A program made the position numbers and the translations under genes. The notes below the pieces were generated by a model. The model was not told the origin of the DNA. It did not search any database and saw nothing but the letters and a program-made list of their open reading frames with translations. A stretch of 64,000 nucleotides of DNA from Sipunculus nudus (taxonomy: Eukaryota > Annelida > Sipuncula > Golfingiida > Sipunculidae), in assembly GCA_026874595.1 (NCBI GenBank), contig CM049311.1, positions 8,345,676-8,409,675 of the forward strand. Reading direction: 5' to 3'. Below, piece by piece: positions 51,901 through 64,000 of this stretch (position 1 is the first letter of the stretch; each line of letters begins with the position of its first letter).

Positions 51901-53191
51901 AAATGGCCCCTAGGTGTCGCTGTTAAAAGAAAAAATACATGTAGAAATATATCAGACATATCCCTGATCTATCGATGACGGACCCTGAATAATTGCAGAA
52001 ATATATAGGCCACCGAGGCCACACACGTCGGTTTCACGAACACACATTATAACCTCATTACGTGAATTACTGACATACATAGATACAGTTTTATTGCTTA
52101 TACTCTATAACGTAAGAGGTCCCGTGTGGTCTGCTTTCTTTAGACCATATGGCGTATTTTATTTGGACATCGGACAGTGTTTGCTCAGGCAGTATAGATG
52201 AGGAGACGTTCGCTACTTGTGGCATCTTTACGACAGCACGTGCGTGCGGTCTTATGACGTAATCAGGGCGCCGCTAACATAAACCTTATTGACGAAGAAG
52301 GTGCAGATATATTGCCCCCGGTCCCTTTTATAGTGTCTTAACATCCAGGCGCTGTTCCTATACCCCTGGTCCATGGGGACCTTCGGTTTGTAGACCCCAC
52401 AGGAGAGGTAATCTGAAACTGCTCAGTTAAATAACTTAACCAATCTGCCGTATAGACGGGTTGATTGACCCATCGCTTAGTTAAAGTGTGTGCAATTGCC
52501 ATCCGCAATACGACTTGTCAATTCAATTAAACCACTGAAAACTGAAAGTTCCCAGGCTGGGTGGTGTCAGGTTTAAAGAACTGTAATGAGTTATGTCTTA
52601 AACCTTTTTAGTTAGTTTCACAAAGTATAATTTCTCCGCTATATAGACTATTTGGTTACGTAAAAACCAATTATTGTACAACATATATTTATGTGAGACT
52701 CCATTAACCGTTCTGGAAACATTATCTCCATTGTGTTAGACTCGAATTGACTGTTTTGTTATACATGAAACATATTTGTTCATTATAATATACACATTTA
52801 GTTATATACACTAAGAAAACAAAGTAAAAAATAAAGATAAAAAGGAACAGGTGCGTGTTCCGGTGAGATCATGAATATATATAGCACGACAAGTGATAAA
52901 CAGTGGGGTCACTCTATCAGGTTATTGTTTTAACAATATCCGGTCAAAGAACACTTTCTGTCAAAGTTTGACGGGGCCGTTATGACGTGATGAAGTGACA
53001 GAGTTTGGTTGTTGCTTTTATCAGTGAAAGGACTTGGTTGGCATCCCGCTGTGTTCCAGGCGTGCCGCCGGAGCCGTAACATTACGCGACATCGCTCAAT
53101 ATTGGTGAGAGTCCTTGTGAATTTGTATCAGTGATAACCCCCTATAGCTAACTCCGGCATACCGGGGGCTCGAGAGCCCGCGCTTATGTAG
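48956..53191. other. Intergenic; several GC-richer unique islands
   Basis: No gene is recognised. GC-richer unique patches at about 49580-49960, 50560-50960, 52000-52560 and 52920-53190 alternate with AT-rich DNA. This is the distal upstream region of PRDM1, so these islands are candidate enhancers by position only. Confidence 0.4.
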
Positions 53192-53419
53192 GGGTCGGGG
53201 ATCCCCGGGGTGTTCTCCACCCCGTCCGTGCAGAACGTCGTATACCTGGACATATCCAGGTTGGCCTGTAACGTGGAGGCCAACATGTGTTACAAGCAAG
53301 CGTCGGCTCGCCGCCACCTTAGTGTTGAGATAAGGACAATTGATCGAACCCTAAACAATAAAAATCATGTCATCGAGAGCTGTGTCAACTTATTTAACAA
53401 ACTCATTTTCAAACATTGA
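53192..53419 (+). other. Candidate unassigned exon or conserved element
   Basis: A stop-to-stop plus-strand frame begins just after a TAG and has no ATG near its start. In the first 46 codons 37 end in G or C, comparable to the PRDM1 exon at 58668 (40 of 55). The peptide includes NVVYLDISRLACNVEANMCY, which I do not recognise. The frame then runs into AT-rich codons and a stop at 53419. The acceptor (CTTATGTAG) lacks a good pyrimidine tract and no strong donor closes the GC-rich part. It could be an orphan exon, a distal alternative exon of PRDM1, or simply a GC-rich regulatory island. A less biased minus-strand frame overlaps it. Confidence 0.25.
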
Positions 53420-53686
53420 TCGACGAGTCGATGAGTGTTTCTTTGAGAATCTCCCTAAAACATGTAATACATTATATATAGTATGTATACGTATCTATAT
53501 ACATGTATACATAAGTAATGAATGCATGGGAAACATTTTAGTATTTATTTGTACCTGATCAGAAATTACACTCATGCACACACAAATACAATTTTCGTAT
53601 ATAGATTTTTTTTCTCTGTACATATATAAATAAATATATATATATATATATATAAATGTATCCTTTAAATAGAATATACACAACGG

Positions 53687-53733
<47 letters not shown>

Positions 53734-55595
53734 CGGAGAGAGTTTATACATACTGTATTTTAAGGGACATATATGTTGTTGGTTATACATAAATATGTTT
53801 TAAATATACATGTATGGAAAAGGTATATAGCTTTAAAAAAGCAACGTATATTTCTCTGTAATATTTATGTGAATTACGTATATAGAAAAAAAGTTATACA
53901 TACAGAAAATATTATGATACCATACATGTTATAGAGGTAAATCGCCAAAGCCGTGTTTCATAAAAAATTGTATTTTCATATTATATGACACATATAAATG
54001 AATCTTTGTGTGATAAATTATAAACCTTAAAAGGAATTATAGATTTATCATATTCAGGATCACAAAAAAAGAATGGGCTAGGTTCCCGCCAAATCCAAGT
54101 AGCAGAAAGAGAAACGCTACTTTTAGGAAGCAGAACGCACGCGCGCCGGTATTAATATTCAATATTCCCCGCGGACATATACATGGGGTGTCAGCTTTGT
54201 TGACGATACTGTAGAAGACGGGGCTTTAGATAGCGGGCTTTCCCTCCCCCGGGCAGTCCACGTATTGAGGGGGATACCGGCAGCAGGTGCGCGGTCGTGG
54301 GCATCTTGAAAAGCATGTGCATACGCTCAGTGCGCGTGCGGTCTTATTGTTACCGGTTGGCGCTCCTCTCTCCGAGACAGTCGTCACGGCTTCTAACGTG
54401 ACCAAGCAGGACGCCATTAGTAAAAACTAAGACGCACGCAATCGGCCTGTCCTGCCCCTGTACTTAACGTTTAAAAAGCTGTAATTATGACCCTCCGTCA
54501 AGTCCGCAGCTGTATATTTTACCCCTATACCCTATTCCCGCCCCCAAAACGTCTTAAAACCCCCCGGGAAAACTTCGAGAGACATCTGCTTATAGTTCAG
54601 CACATGAAAAAATTAAAGATTTCCACGATCATGATATAGCCATATCCATTTGCATATTAGTGGTGTTATAAAATTAAGGCACGAACTCCGACCACGCAAA
54701 CATACAGTAACTATATATATATATATATATATATATAAAGAGCAGATATATATCTACATATATATAATCTAAAATGAAATATACAGGTATTTAACTAGGT
54801 GCCTGTGGAACAAATTTTGATTGTAAAAGTAAGATTTGATGTTTGTTTTTTGTAAAACGTGATATTTTATAATGGTGTTTGTGAAATTTCATTTGGAGTT
54901 GAAAATGGCACACAAGATTGGGGAAAATTGATTGCAGTAAAGATACATGCACTGCATATAAACATTTCCTGCATAAATATTTCTTGATATCAAGTATCAA
55001 ACAACGTATTATTTCTCTTTCTGTGTGCATATCTAACTAACAATGTACCCGGTTATTTTAATGTAGATGCCAAGATAAATGTAATAATGTTTATTAATAG
55101 ATATAAATAAAAAGTAAATATAAGTTGGCTGAAACGAAAGTCAGCACACAGAGAAATAGCATGCATGTAGCAGGATTTGCGTGTGAAGGACCATTGAGGC
55201 CAACGGTATTCCGCCAAAAAGCTCTCTTGAAGAAATACCAGATTTTTCCGCACGCCACAGACGTGACGACAGAGAGCATTTTTCTTTCTTTCTCTTTCCC
55301 TCTCACGCATGTTGAGCTATTAGCTGGCTTCACAGCGTATGTATGCGAAGTAACGCGGTGTGGCACTGATCAAACGCCAACACCTCGGACTTGTTTCATA
55401 ATCTGACACCTGACAAACAGCTTCTTACGGACGTTACCGGCAGGACTGCATGACACTCAGCCCTCAAACGAAATACACTTTCTGTCTTATCAGGCCCCTG
55501 GCAGAGCAAGGAAACAAAAGCTTGATCGCTTGACAGGCTTGGAAGATTTGGTGACAAAGTCCGATTTGCCGGTGATAAGGCGTTCACACGCCCGC
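53420..55595. other. PRDM1 upstream region: microsatellites and GC-richer islands
   Basis: It contains (TA)n at about 53634-53655, (CA)n(GA)n at 53687-53730 and (TA)n at 54713-54736. A GC-rich unique island lies at about 54110-54560 and GC content rises from 55300 towards the promoter. A 63-codon minus-strand frame at 54226-54417 (Cys/Arg-rich) lies in the 54-kb island; no family is recognised. Confidence 0.4.
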
Positions 55596-55811
55596 CGACC
55601 AATCAGGGCGCGGTATGGCCGCAGTAAAGATGGCCGAATGATATAACGGGACGGACCTTCGCGTGAGCGCCCGGCTCAATCTAATGTTACCTGTCGCCGT
55701 GAGCAGATCGTAGCTGCTTAGGGCCGCGGGTATAGCGATATTGTACTCACATAAGTACTAAGTGACGATCTCTTGTTTTGTGAGTTTTGCTGATATACTA
55801 TAACAGTACCA
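55596..55811 (+). promoter_or_regulatory. Putative PRDM1 promoter and 5' UTR
   Basis: Upstream of the exon 1 ATG lie a CCAAT box (55599-55603, ACCAATCAGG context) and, about 40 bp on, a TATA-like ATATAA (55641-55646), in a CpG-containing GC-rich segment. A start site around 55670-55680 would give a 5' UTR of about 135 nt. The spacing is plausible for a core promoter, but the transcription start is inferred. Confidence 0.5.
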
Positions 55812-58800
55812 ATGAGATACCGGGGTAAGTTAACTTCACAGTTACTGGATTCTTTTATTTATGTTACACACACCAACACACACACATATATATAGATATA
55901 TATATACAAAAATAAATTATATAAACTGCTTTAGTAACATCGATTTCTGGATGATAATGAAATTTAGCATTTTTCTCTAATATTTGGAACAAAAGTTAAT
56001 CAATCACTCGGATTATTTATTTATTATTAATCACACGAATTGATTAATGAGTCAGAGATTTGTCAATATTATATGAGTTTACGATGATGAATTGAAAGTG
56101 TATTGGCTTATTCTGATAAGATTTACATGACAGATATGAGTATTTATAATATTATATATATAACTAAATATAATACATATATATGTGATAAATTAAAAGA
56201 CTGACTTAAATTATGTATCATAAAGAATATAAATGAACGATTATAAAGATGGTAATAATTTGAAAGAGTAACTGCATCATTCCTACCTGGGTATATATTA
56301 CAAGTTCTGTGCGCAGTCCAGTTACATACTTGGCAGAGACCCAACAACGTACAACTTTTACAATAATTATGACGAATGACATGATGGTACAGCATGTACA
56401 CACTTGTACAACAATACCAGCTCGTTATCTGTACAACCATCCACGCCGGTGACTCGGTGATTGACATCCACAAAGCATTAGAGAGAGAGTTACCGCGTAT
56501 AGGTATACACAGATGATAAAAAGTCGCCTCGCCAGGACGGCATGGATTTCAGACTAAAACTGGAAATAATACGTTACTATTGTATGTGTACCGTGTATGT
56601 ATAAGCATCATTTGTAACGTATGGTTCGTACCGGATTCTATCTGTGTCATTTTGGTACTTGCAAACACTCATCATTGGGTAATTTTAAAATCAGTCTTTA
56701 TGGTAAAATTCGATTTGGATAAGTGGTTTACAAGTAGAATGTACTATACTGACTTGTTAAATCTGTATGTAGCCTGCAATATATTATCGTATATATTATA
56801 CTTTGTTACACAGACTGTAATTCATTTTGTACAGTAAAAATGCTCGAACCCTATTATGATATAATTTTACTTTTTACATTTTACTTTTTGTGTATATATG
56901 CTCATAAAATTGATAATCTATATCATTGAAAACTGATTTGTATTCAGTAGTTTACGTAGCTTTATGAAGCATTACATACATTTATTGTACAGATCTTTTC
57001 TTAAAACTAAAGATTTTGGATATTTATAGGTAAATCTGTTTTGTCTGTTTCATTTATTAATGACCTGGAATATATTTTGCATTAACACTCAAGTTTCCAT
57101 ATGTATAAATGTAATATTAGGAATAATTAAGTAGTAAATGAAATGAATAAACAATAATGCATTCCTGCAAATGAATTTACCATAACACACTGCACGAAAT
57201 ATGGTAATGTCAGTCACAGGCATGCATTCGTCATTCGAAATGTCTAATAACAAATAATTACATCATGAAAGTGGCAATAGTACAAGTTACGCAGTCAAAT
57301 GATTAAAGAAGCAAGAACAATGAAATACTGTGTCAGTGCCACCGGGGACGTCCATGGAGTCGCTCACTAGACACAAGTCTCGATTTGAATTATATTATTA
57401 CAGCATGTTACAGTATTAATAAGCGATGAAAGTCGGAATCATGGAACCCGAAAAGTTCTCATATAACACCCCACCCTAAAACCCATAGTGAATGTATAAT
57501 ACAGACAAGCGTCCTCCTTCTGGTCTTCTGTTATCTGCTTCTGGTAAGTGTGATGTCGTGTGGGAAATTAGGGGTGGTTTATTACCCCCGCCCATCAGGC
57601 GGGATCGTAATCAGGTGATAACTCTTGTGACGTAACCGTGAATGACCGCCGGAGGAGCTTATCTCTCTATCTGCCCGGCCTATAAACACGGCTTAGTTGA
57701 GCGTCCTGATTAACACTGTTATTCCATCCGCTGCAACAATATGGTTTCATGATAAAACTCATTGTGTACATACCGATTTTTATCATATAACGTCTAATAT
57801 ACATGATTAAGATATTTCAATACTTACCTTTCCGTAACAATATAGTATGATTTCAAATGTATTTAACATGTAACGTTTTTATATATTATTAAGATATTTC
57901 AGTGTTTTTTTTTTCCCGTAACGACACGATTTCAATTGTGTAACTTAATCAACTGACTTTATGCACTGATTGGATGATAATTTCATATTTCTGCGATAAA
58001 ATTAAAATAAAAATTCTCATGCATCAATGGAGTAGATGAAATGGTTTTTAATATACCATGTTGAATAGGCTATATATATAATATTTTTATTTTATAAATT
58101 TTAATATGTATTTCGGTTAATGCATCTAGTGCATGTATATGAAGTCTCGACGTACTCAAGTTGAGAATAAATGCATTTACATGGTATAGCTTTTGAAATG
58201 ACGGAGGAATTCTGTTGTTTTCATTTTGTAAATTCACTTCCGACTGTGTACATGAACGGGCTATTCCCTTCTTTTGCACGTAATATATACATGTCTGTGT
58301 CTGTTGGTGGCATTTGACATCGAATTAGATGGTACCGTATAAAAAAAATACCCATAAAAAACAGGTGACCTCTACCATATTGATCATTAAGATTAAAATT
58401 TGTGAGGAAATAGTTTAGAAATTGGTTTTACCTGAATGACCTTTTAAACATATATTATGTTGATCACATTATAAATATGAATTGGGGTAGTTTGAATTTG
58501 GATGTATTAATTTCTGAAAATAGTAAAAACGAATTTGTTTAATTTCACGTTTTGGCATTCTGTATTTCTTTATCACTTTCATGAAATTGTTTTCTTGGTT
58601 AAATATCATAGAAAATTCAGCAATAATTAGACCGTGTTATACATGAAAATATATTTTATATTAACAGAGGTGATGGAGGAGGGGTCTGACTTGTCCATGA
58701 TGAGGGAGGAGGATTATGACCGTCAGGCCACCTACTTCGTCCCGGACAGAGCCTGTGACGAAAACGAGACCAACAAAGCCGAGGCGTCACTTCCGCGCAA

Positions 58801-58834
58801 CCTCGCTCTTAAACCATCTCGCGTGCACGCCGGG
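55812..58834 (+). CDS. prdm1: PRDM1/Blimp-1 transcription factor, first two coding exons
   Basis: Exon 1 (55812-55824) encodes MRYR plus one base; donor GTAAGT. Exon 2 (58668-58834) follows a TTAACAG acceptor, joins in phase and ends at donor GTAAGC in phase 0, giving 60 residues. The key match is QATYFVPDRACD then AEASLPRNL (residues 42-50), which aligns with vertebrate PRDM1 (CTYIVNDHPWD ... AEASLPRNL). The exon-2 end (SRVHAG then V) matches the point before the PR-domain body. PRDM1 is a nuclear repressor with an N-terminal PR/SET domain and C-terminal C2H2 fingers, used in cell-fate decisions; those parts lie to the right of the window. The exon 1 ATG has a weak context (C at -3), so the in-frame Met7 in exon 2 is an alternative start. 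I found no further PRDM1 exon up to 64000. Confidence 0.9.
57330..57740. promoter_or_regulatory. GC-richer island in PRDM1 intron 1, candidate enhancer
   Basis: Intron 1 (55825-58667) is AT-rich except for this segment. It contains a YGTGRGAA-type word TGTGGGAA (57559-57566, Su(H)/CSL-like), TGACGTAACC, paired GATA-like CTTATCTCTCTATCT and a forkhead-like ATAAACA. Each word is short enough to occur by chance. The case rests on composition and location inside a developmental regulator's first intron. Confidence 0.3.
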
Positions 58835-61800
58835 GTAAGCTCCCATTGAAAAATTTTATAATACAGTTATCTTTAATGTGCAGGTGCCATGTATTTGCAA
58901 CAGAAACTGAACATAGAACTGATTATAATATATATTAAAACATAAGTTTTCACTCTGTAACATAACGTTTTCTTCAAGGACCAGAATAATAATAAAAAAA
59001 TAACAATTACTTTAAAACTTAGTCAGTATGCCACAGAGCAATATTATTAAGATTTATTCATTAATAACATCATCAGTCATGAAGAATACTTCAGGATATT
59101 TAAGAATCTCTTTCTCTCAGTCATGAAGTGCACGTATATATTTCAAACTTTATACAGAGATACACAAACTTGACAAAGAAAAGGATACCTAATTAGCCCT
59201 TGTGGCACATGCTATATAGGCTTAATTATCAAAGCTGAACGAATCGGGGCTAATCCTTTTTCGAAATACAAAATGTTTACGACTGAAAGAAATCTGACAA
59301 ATTGACCATTATATTGTAACTGTTCAAATGAGCCATCCAGCAAAGAGTAAACGTTGGCTGCTTTAATCGGATACAGTTAGATCGGATTAGTACATGCAGG
59401 TATAATCTTCTAAATAATATAACAGCCAGCATCGCTGTATATTTGTGCTCCGGCTTAAGCATCTCAGTTGTAAAAATTGAAAGGTGAGTGGACCAGCGGC
59501 CACAGAGTGCATGTATACTGACGCAGCCATGCGTGAACTGGTGCGTTGACCTGAGCGAGGGAAAGAGATACCAAATGAAATTATATATTTGCTTAACACA
59601 CGCCAGATGCCCCGGTTAGTGTTAGCGGCTTCCGCTGGCTGGACTATAGAAAGTTAAGGTACATCGCGTCAGGTGTGCTTGCAGCTTTGATGGTTTGCTG
59701 TATCACTTTATGTACTCGTCGTATTAGCATTCATGGATTGAAATCCGGACAAAACAGCTTTCACGAATATACAGCATTTAGGCGTGTGGTTTCAAGAGGG
59801 ATCGTTCCCATGCATTTAATTATCTCTCCCACCACCTTCCGTTTAGTTGTCCTAGGAAAATCTTTTCCGTTAATCGTGCCTTCATTTTCATCACAAAGTG
59901 ACCACCATTCACTTGTAAGGTATATAGCTGAATAAATTTTAGAAAGGAAATGTTAATTGATCATAGCGCTCTTATTTCGTTCAAGTCCGATGTCCTTTGA
60001 GATTAAATCTATTATAAATTAAACAAATTATAATGACGGATGCGCGTATATCTGTTTTAAACTTAATTGTTTAGTATATAGCATCATAAGGCACGTTTTT
60101 ATTTCATTATATTTTAAATAGAAACTTCTTTGGAAGGAATTGGCACCAAGCACATGTAGTAAAAATATAACTATATATTTATATTGATAAATAAAAGTTC
60201 TTTTTTAAAGATGTAGCTTTTTTAAACCGGGATTTCGTTCAAGGTACCAGAACTTTTTCAAGGAGACGGGTTTTCTATATTGTTTTCCTAAAGTTTCTCT
60301 GTAGTTGTCCCTGAGTCCTTAATTGTATAATTTGTCTATATATGTACTTGTCGTATAACAAGGATATACTGCATATACACTGTATAATAATACTTGGTTA
60401 GATGGAAAATTGGTGATTTTCTAAAACCGGTCGATCGATTTAATAAATAGTTTCTTTTAAATACAATTTTTATGTTTTAATGAAAAATATTTATTCCAGC
60501 ATATTTGATAGAGGAATTTAGTGAAAATCGCTCCAAAAACATGCAAAACTAAAAAGATAGTATATCTGATTGCCAAGGGATGGTAATTCTCACAAATATA
60601 TGATATTCTATGCATGTATTTATATTTGAAATGTATATAAGCTCTTTATTCGCTAATAAAGGGCTCAAAATTAAATATGAATTGGCAAAAAAATTGTAAA
60701 CATGTATATGCTTACAATTCCATGTATGTGGTGGAGTGATTTTAACATTTTATTGAAGAGAAATATCGATGTAAAGTTTAGATATATAAAATTCATAATT
60801 TTTTTTATGGCATGCACATACCAAAATAAACTGAAATATAAAATGTTTAATATACTAAATACAATATGTAAATTAAAGAGGAGGAAACATTTTAACATGC
60901 AGATAATTTGCACCTATAAACGGAACTCTTCCTTCTTCCTGTCAGCAGTCTCTATATATGCGTGTCCCTCAACACCCTGAATTCCTTATATATAGCTTTA
61001 TATAAATAGCTAAATAATATATGTAGCTTCAGCTTAAGATAATCTTAGGTCATGTATTTTATATATATAATATTAATATGTCTATATAAATATTAATATA
61101 TTAATTTAATATATTAATATTATTACAGGCATATTTATCTAAATATATTCGTAATGATTGTATTGATTTTGTATGTGACTGTGTTATCTTTTTTAACTTT
61201 GATTTTTATGGCATGCATATATACCGTAAAACAAACTTTTTAATGTCGTGCACTTTGTCATCTCCACTGGACATATGTACCTGTATACATTGTGAACATC
61301 TGACTTAAATATATGGTATTTAATATATAGTTAAATGCAATTACAAATCGTTATTGTATTCTCAGAGAGGGCATTAAGAGTAACGTCAATGTGAGGAACA
61401 TAGATGTAAAATTCGATAATCATTCAAATACTATATAGCTTGTTTCCAGTGTTAGACCATGCAATATATGATTTTCTCAAAGTTTGCTATTAACACATGA
61501 TTATTACTACGACAGGTGGAAACACTGTTACAATACTTCCTAAGTACTTAATCAAGGTGACACTTGTATATTATTATACACGTCAAGACCAAATGTAAGG
61601 AGGACTGAAGGATAGAATCAAAGAATATTTCCCGTGAGTGATAACTGGTCCAAGAACACACCACGTGTCATATAAAACGATAATAATATTACGCAACATA
61701 TATCACAAACCAAGGTGAGAAATTGCTCAGCCTTTAATACTGAGCATTGGGTGTTTGTTTTTCTGGTTGAGGGCAAACACACCGTCCTCAAACGCTGCCC

Positions 61801-62114
61801 TTCATACCGGAGAAGCTGTGAACAGATTTGAGAGGTTTAATCGTAACGCAACCCTAATCGGCCCTCGTAATCAAGTTGTAAATGTTACTGGGAGCTCGGG
61901 GCGGGCACAGAGAAAGGATAAGGCCTTGAATTAGGGTACAAAGTTGGACTGGTTTTTACGTAATTGGCCGTAAGGGTGTTAATTCCTCTCCACGTTTTCT
62001 CACTACTGTTGGGGGATGATTTATCCTGTTTGTCCGGTGCGAAACTAGCGAGGTGGCGGGCGAGGCTGGAGATCGCGTATAAGGGCGGCAGCAGGTTAAA
62101 CCCGTGTAGTAGAA

Positions 62115-62234
62115 TTTGATTTTGTTATCTGAGGAAATAGTCAGTGTTTCTTTACACGCCGTTCTTCTCTCTTTTTTGATTTTGTTATCTGAGGAAATAG
62201 TCAGTGTTTCTTTACACGCCGTTCTTCCCTCTTT
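62115..62234. repeat. Recent 60-bp tandem duplication
   Basis: 62115-62174 is repeated at 62175-62234 with one mismatch (62168 T against 62228 C). The unit includes GTTATCTGAGGAAATAGTCA. It lies at the right edge of the intron-2 GC-richer island. Confidence 0.97.
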
Positions 62235-62295
62235 CTTTCTGTGCTTTCATATGCAACTCTCTCTTTTCTTTCTTTGTTCCCCTCCCTCTTAATAA

Positions 62296-62301
<6 letters not shown>

Positions 62302-62349
<48 letters not shown>

Positions 62350-62449
62350 AGGGGGAGAGAGAGAGGGAGGGGGAGATTGATAGATATAGATTAGAAAATG
62401 TGTATATGTATATGTATATGAGAGGGAGAGAGAGAGAGAGAGAGAGAGG
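62302..62449. repeat. (TA)n followed by (GA)-rich tracts
   Basis: TA tract 62302-62346; GA/GGGA-rich tract to about 62376; (TATATG)n at about 62401-62420; GA tract 62421-62449. This is a further, imperfect case of the TA-then-GA arrangement. Confidence 0.9.
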
Positions 62450-63424
62450 TGGGTGAGGAGGGATAGACCACGTGCGCCTGGCGTATATCTAACTCGCGCA
62501 CACACATATGCAGATGCACATATATGCAGGGTTTAATCTATATAAACTCCTTGGTTTAATGTCGTCCAAATTTCTCTGTTTTAAGGACCCTTCTCGTCGT
62601 CATTTGCTGATTAATTTTTAACATACCACCTACACGTGTTTTATCTGGAGGCCTGTTACACCACGCGTTTTAACGTTTATAAGTGAAAACGATAGAGAAT
62701 ACCGGGCAAATAACAACTATAAAAGAAGTGACGCGAGTTGTCAATGATTAAAGTCGACAGACTCCGTGCACTTTATGAATAGTGAACATGTTGATGGATT
62801 GAGAAAAAGTGAAAATAAACATTCAGTCCTGTGTACTTTCTCCTCTAACTTTCCATGGAGTAAATTAAGCATAAGCCGGAGTATACACATCAAATGATAA
62901 AGCTCTACATGCGCAAGCGGCCAGTGTTTGCACGAACCCTGCATGCGTGTCAGTGTCGGGCCCATTGCTTCCTTGCTTCTAATGTAATTTTTAGCTGCTA
63001 AAGCGTATTTAACCAAATTCAGAAAACTGTTTGCCGGTCTTTGATGTTTAACTTTGTGAATAAATAATAAACATGAAAATATAGCGAGCACAGACGGCGA
63101 TCACCTGTCATGTATGAATTTTTAATATCCGCAGGGATACATAGATTGATGATGATAGGTCTATTTTTAGGGAAGTTCGAGAAAAAAATAGACAGAAAAG
63201 TCAAGGCTACAAACTGATTTGCCTTATATGTGAGGTTGTCGGTTGATGTCGAATTATTGAATACATTCACCGACAACAAAACAGCAAATTATATAATAAG
63301 TGTTTTATGCCCTCCGACTAAATAACTCGGCAATGAATAATTTATAAACATCTCTCTCATTATACACCGTTTTCCAATTAGATAAAGGGCAATGAAGTTA
63401 CCTGACAAACGAAATACAAAAACT

Positions 63425-63713
63425 AAAACTGTAATATATACTTTTATTTCCTATAAGTACTATAATTACTAATAAAGGTTAATATATATGTATATATATA
63501 CATCAATATATATATACATCATTATATATATACATTATATATAGAGAGTATACATATATTTAGTGGTGTGGTAAGTGTGAGGCTAATTCTGAAAACTGTT
63601 TTATTCACCTTATATTTCCTACAATAACTATAATCACTTAAAAAGGTTTATATATATATATATCATTATGTATATATAGATAGTATAGTGATGTGGTTAG
63701 TATAAGGCTAATA
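63425..63713. repeat. Diverged tandem duplication around TA tracts
   Basis: Copy 1 (63425-63588) and copy 2 (63592-63713) share AAAACTGT, ATTTCCTA, ACTATAAT, AAAGGTT, a TA-rich centre and the end GTGGT followed by AAGGCTAAT or GAGGCTAAT. The length difference lies in the TA-rich centre. Confidence 0.75.
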
Positions 63714-64000
63714 CGTTTAAAGATAATGCCCGCGTCGACACCATAAATGTCCACTCAATGAAGTATTTATTGGTACAGTGAGAGTGTTTCGTTCCAAGCA
63801 GGGCCCGGTACCGCCGTGAACCAAACCTTAACCCACGTTTGTCACTTTCTGAAGGTGGTTGTAAATAAAAGTTAATACGAAGAACTTTGATACGAGCGGG
63901 AGAAAGCCTGCCCCGCTGTACCAAGGATCGCGTGTCCGCTATCCGCCCGCCGTGATTTATGGCCCCTCCATATCTCTAAACCTGTATATATAGACGGGAA

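Larger units (their letters stand above)
58835..64000. other. Start of PRDM1 intron 2 (continues beyond window)
   Basis: No further coding exon was found. The sequence is AT-rich to about 61600. A GC-richer unique island follows at 61600-62110, then duplications and simple repeats. A second GC-richer unique patch lies at about 62580-63000 and a third from 63700 to the window edge. The open frames here are short, lack domains and overlap on both strands. Confidence 0.55.

Noticed and set aside
62803-62818. AAAAAGTGAAAAT as a PRDM1 autoregulatory (GAAAGTGAAA-like) site
   Set aside because: A partial match in AT-rich DNA, isolated and without a second copy nearby.
58835-64000. Further PRDM1 exons (PR-domain body) within the window
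   Set aside because: I scanned for the expected sequence after the phase-0 donor and saw no exon with the required motif; they must lie to the right.

Overview
This is a 64 kb piece of an AT-rich animal genome, most likely a mollusc. The evidence is spliced genes with GT-AG introns, dense dinucleotide microsatellites, several DNA-transposon relics, and two repeat families (about 12.6-13.1 kb and 29.1-29.8 kb) that resemble repeats I associate with mollusc genomes. The phylum is inferred from memory of such repeats; metazoan is certain.

Two real genes are visible, both partial and pointing away from each other. At the left, on the minus strand, seven exons (84-5567) encode the N-terminal 274 residues of a divergent Rab/Ras-like small GTPase with a candidate N-myristoylation signal and an altered catalytic motif. 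At the right, on the plus strand, two exons (55812-55824 and 58668-58834) encode the first 60 residues of a PRDM1/Blimp-1 orthologue, a PR-domain zinc-finger repressor. Its PR-domain body and zinc fingers lie beyond the window. The start codons are about 50 kb apart, with no confidently recognised gene between them.

Layout: 0-5.6 kb, GTPase gene with transposon debris in its introns (a foldback pair, a TA-flanked MITE and a hAT transposase fragment). 5.8-6.7 kb, a foldback element with a perfect 9-bp target duplication. 8.5-10.8 kb, a strongly strand-asymmetric minisatellite of 39-bp and 33-bp units open in three frames. 11-13 kb, simple repeats, G/C homopolymers and a dispersed repeat. 13-55 kb, an AT-rich intergenic desert with many (TA)n tracts, compound (TA)n(GA)n tracts and two related 42-bp minisatellites. 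It also holds a second long-TIR element (24.9-26.8 kb), a 145-bp tandem repeat (29.1 kb) and scattered GC-richer unique islands. 55.6-64 kb, PRDM1 promoter, intron 1 and part of intron 2.

The layout resembles a developmental transcription-factor gene next to a large regulatory desert, but no regulatory element is proven from sequence alone. Neither gene is complete, and no RNA gene, CRISPR array or operon was found.
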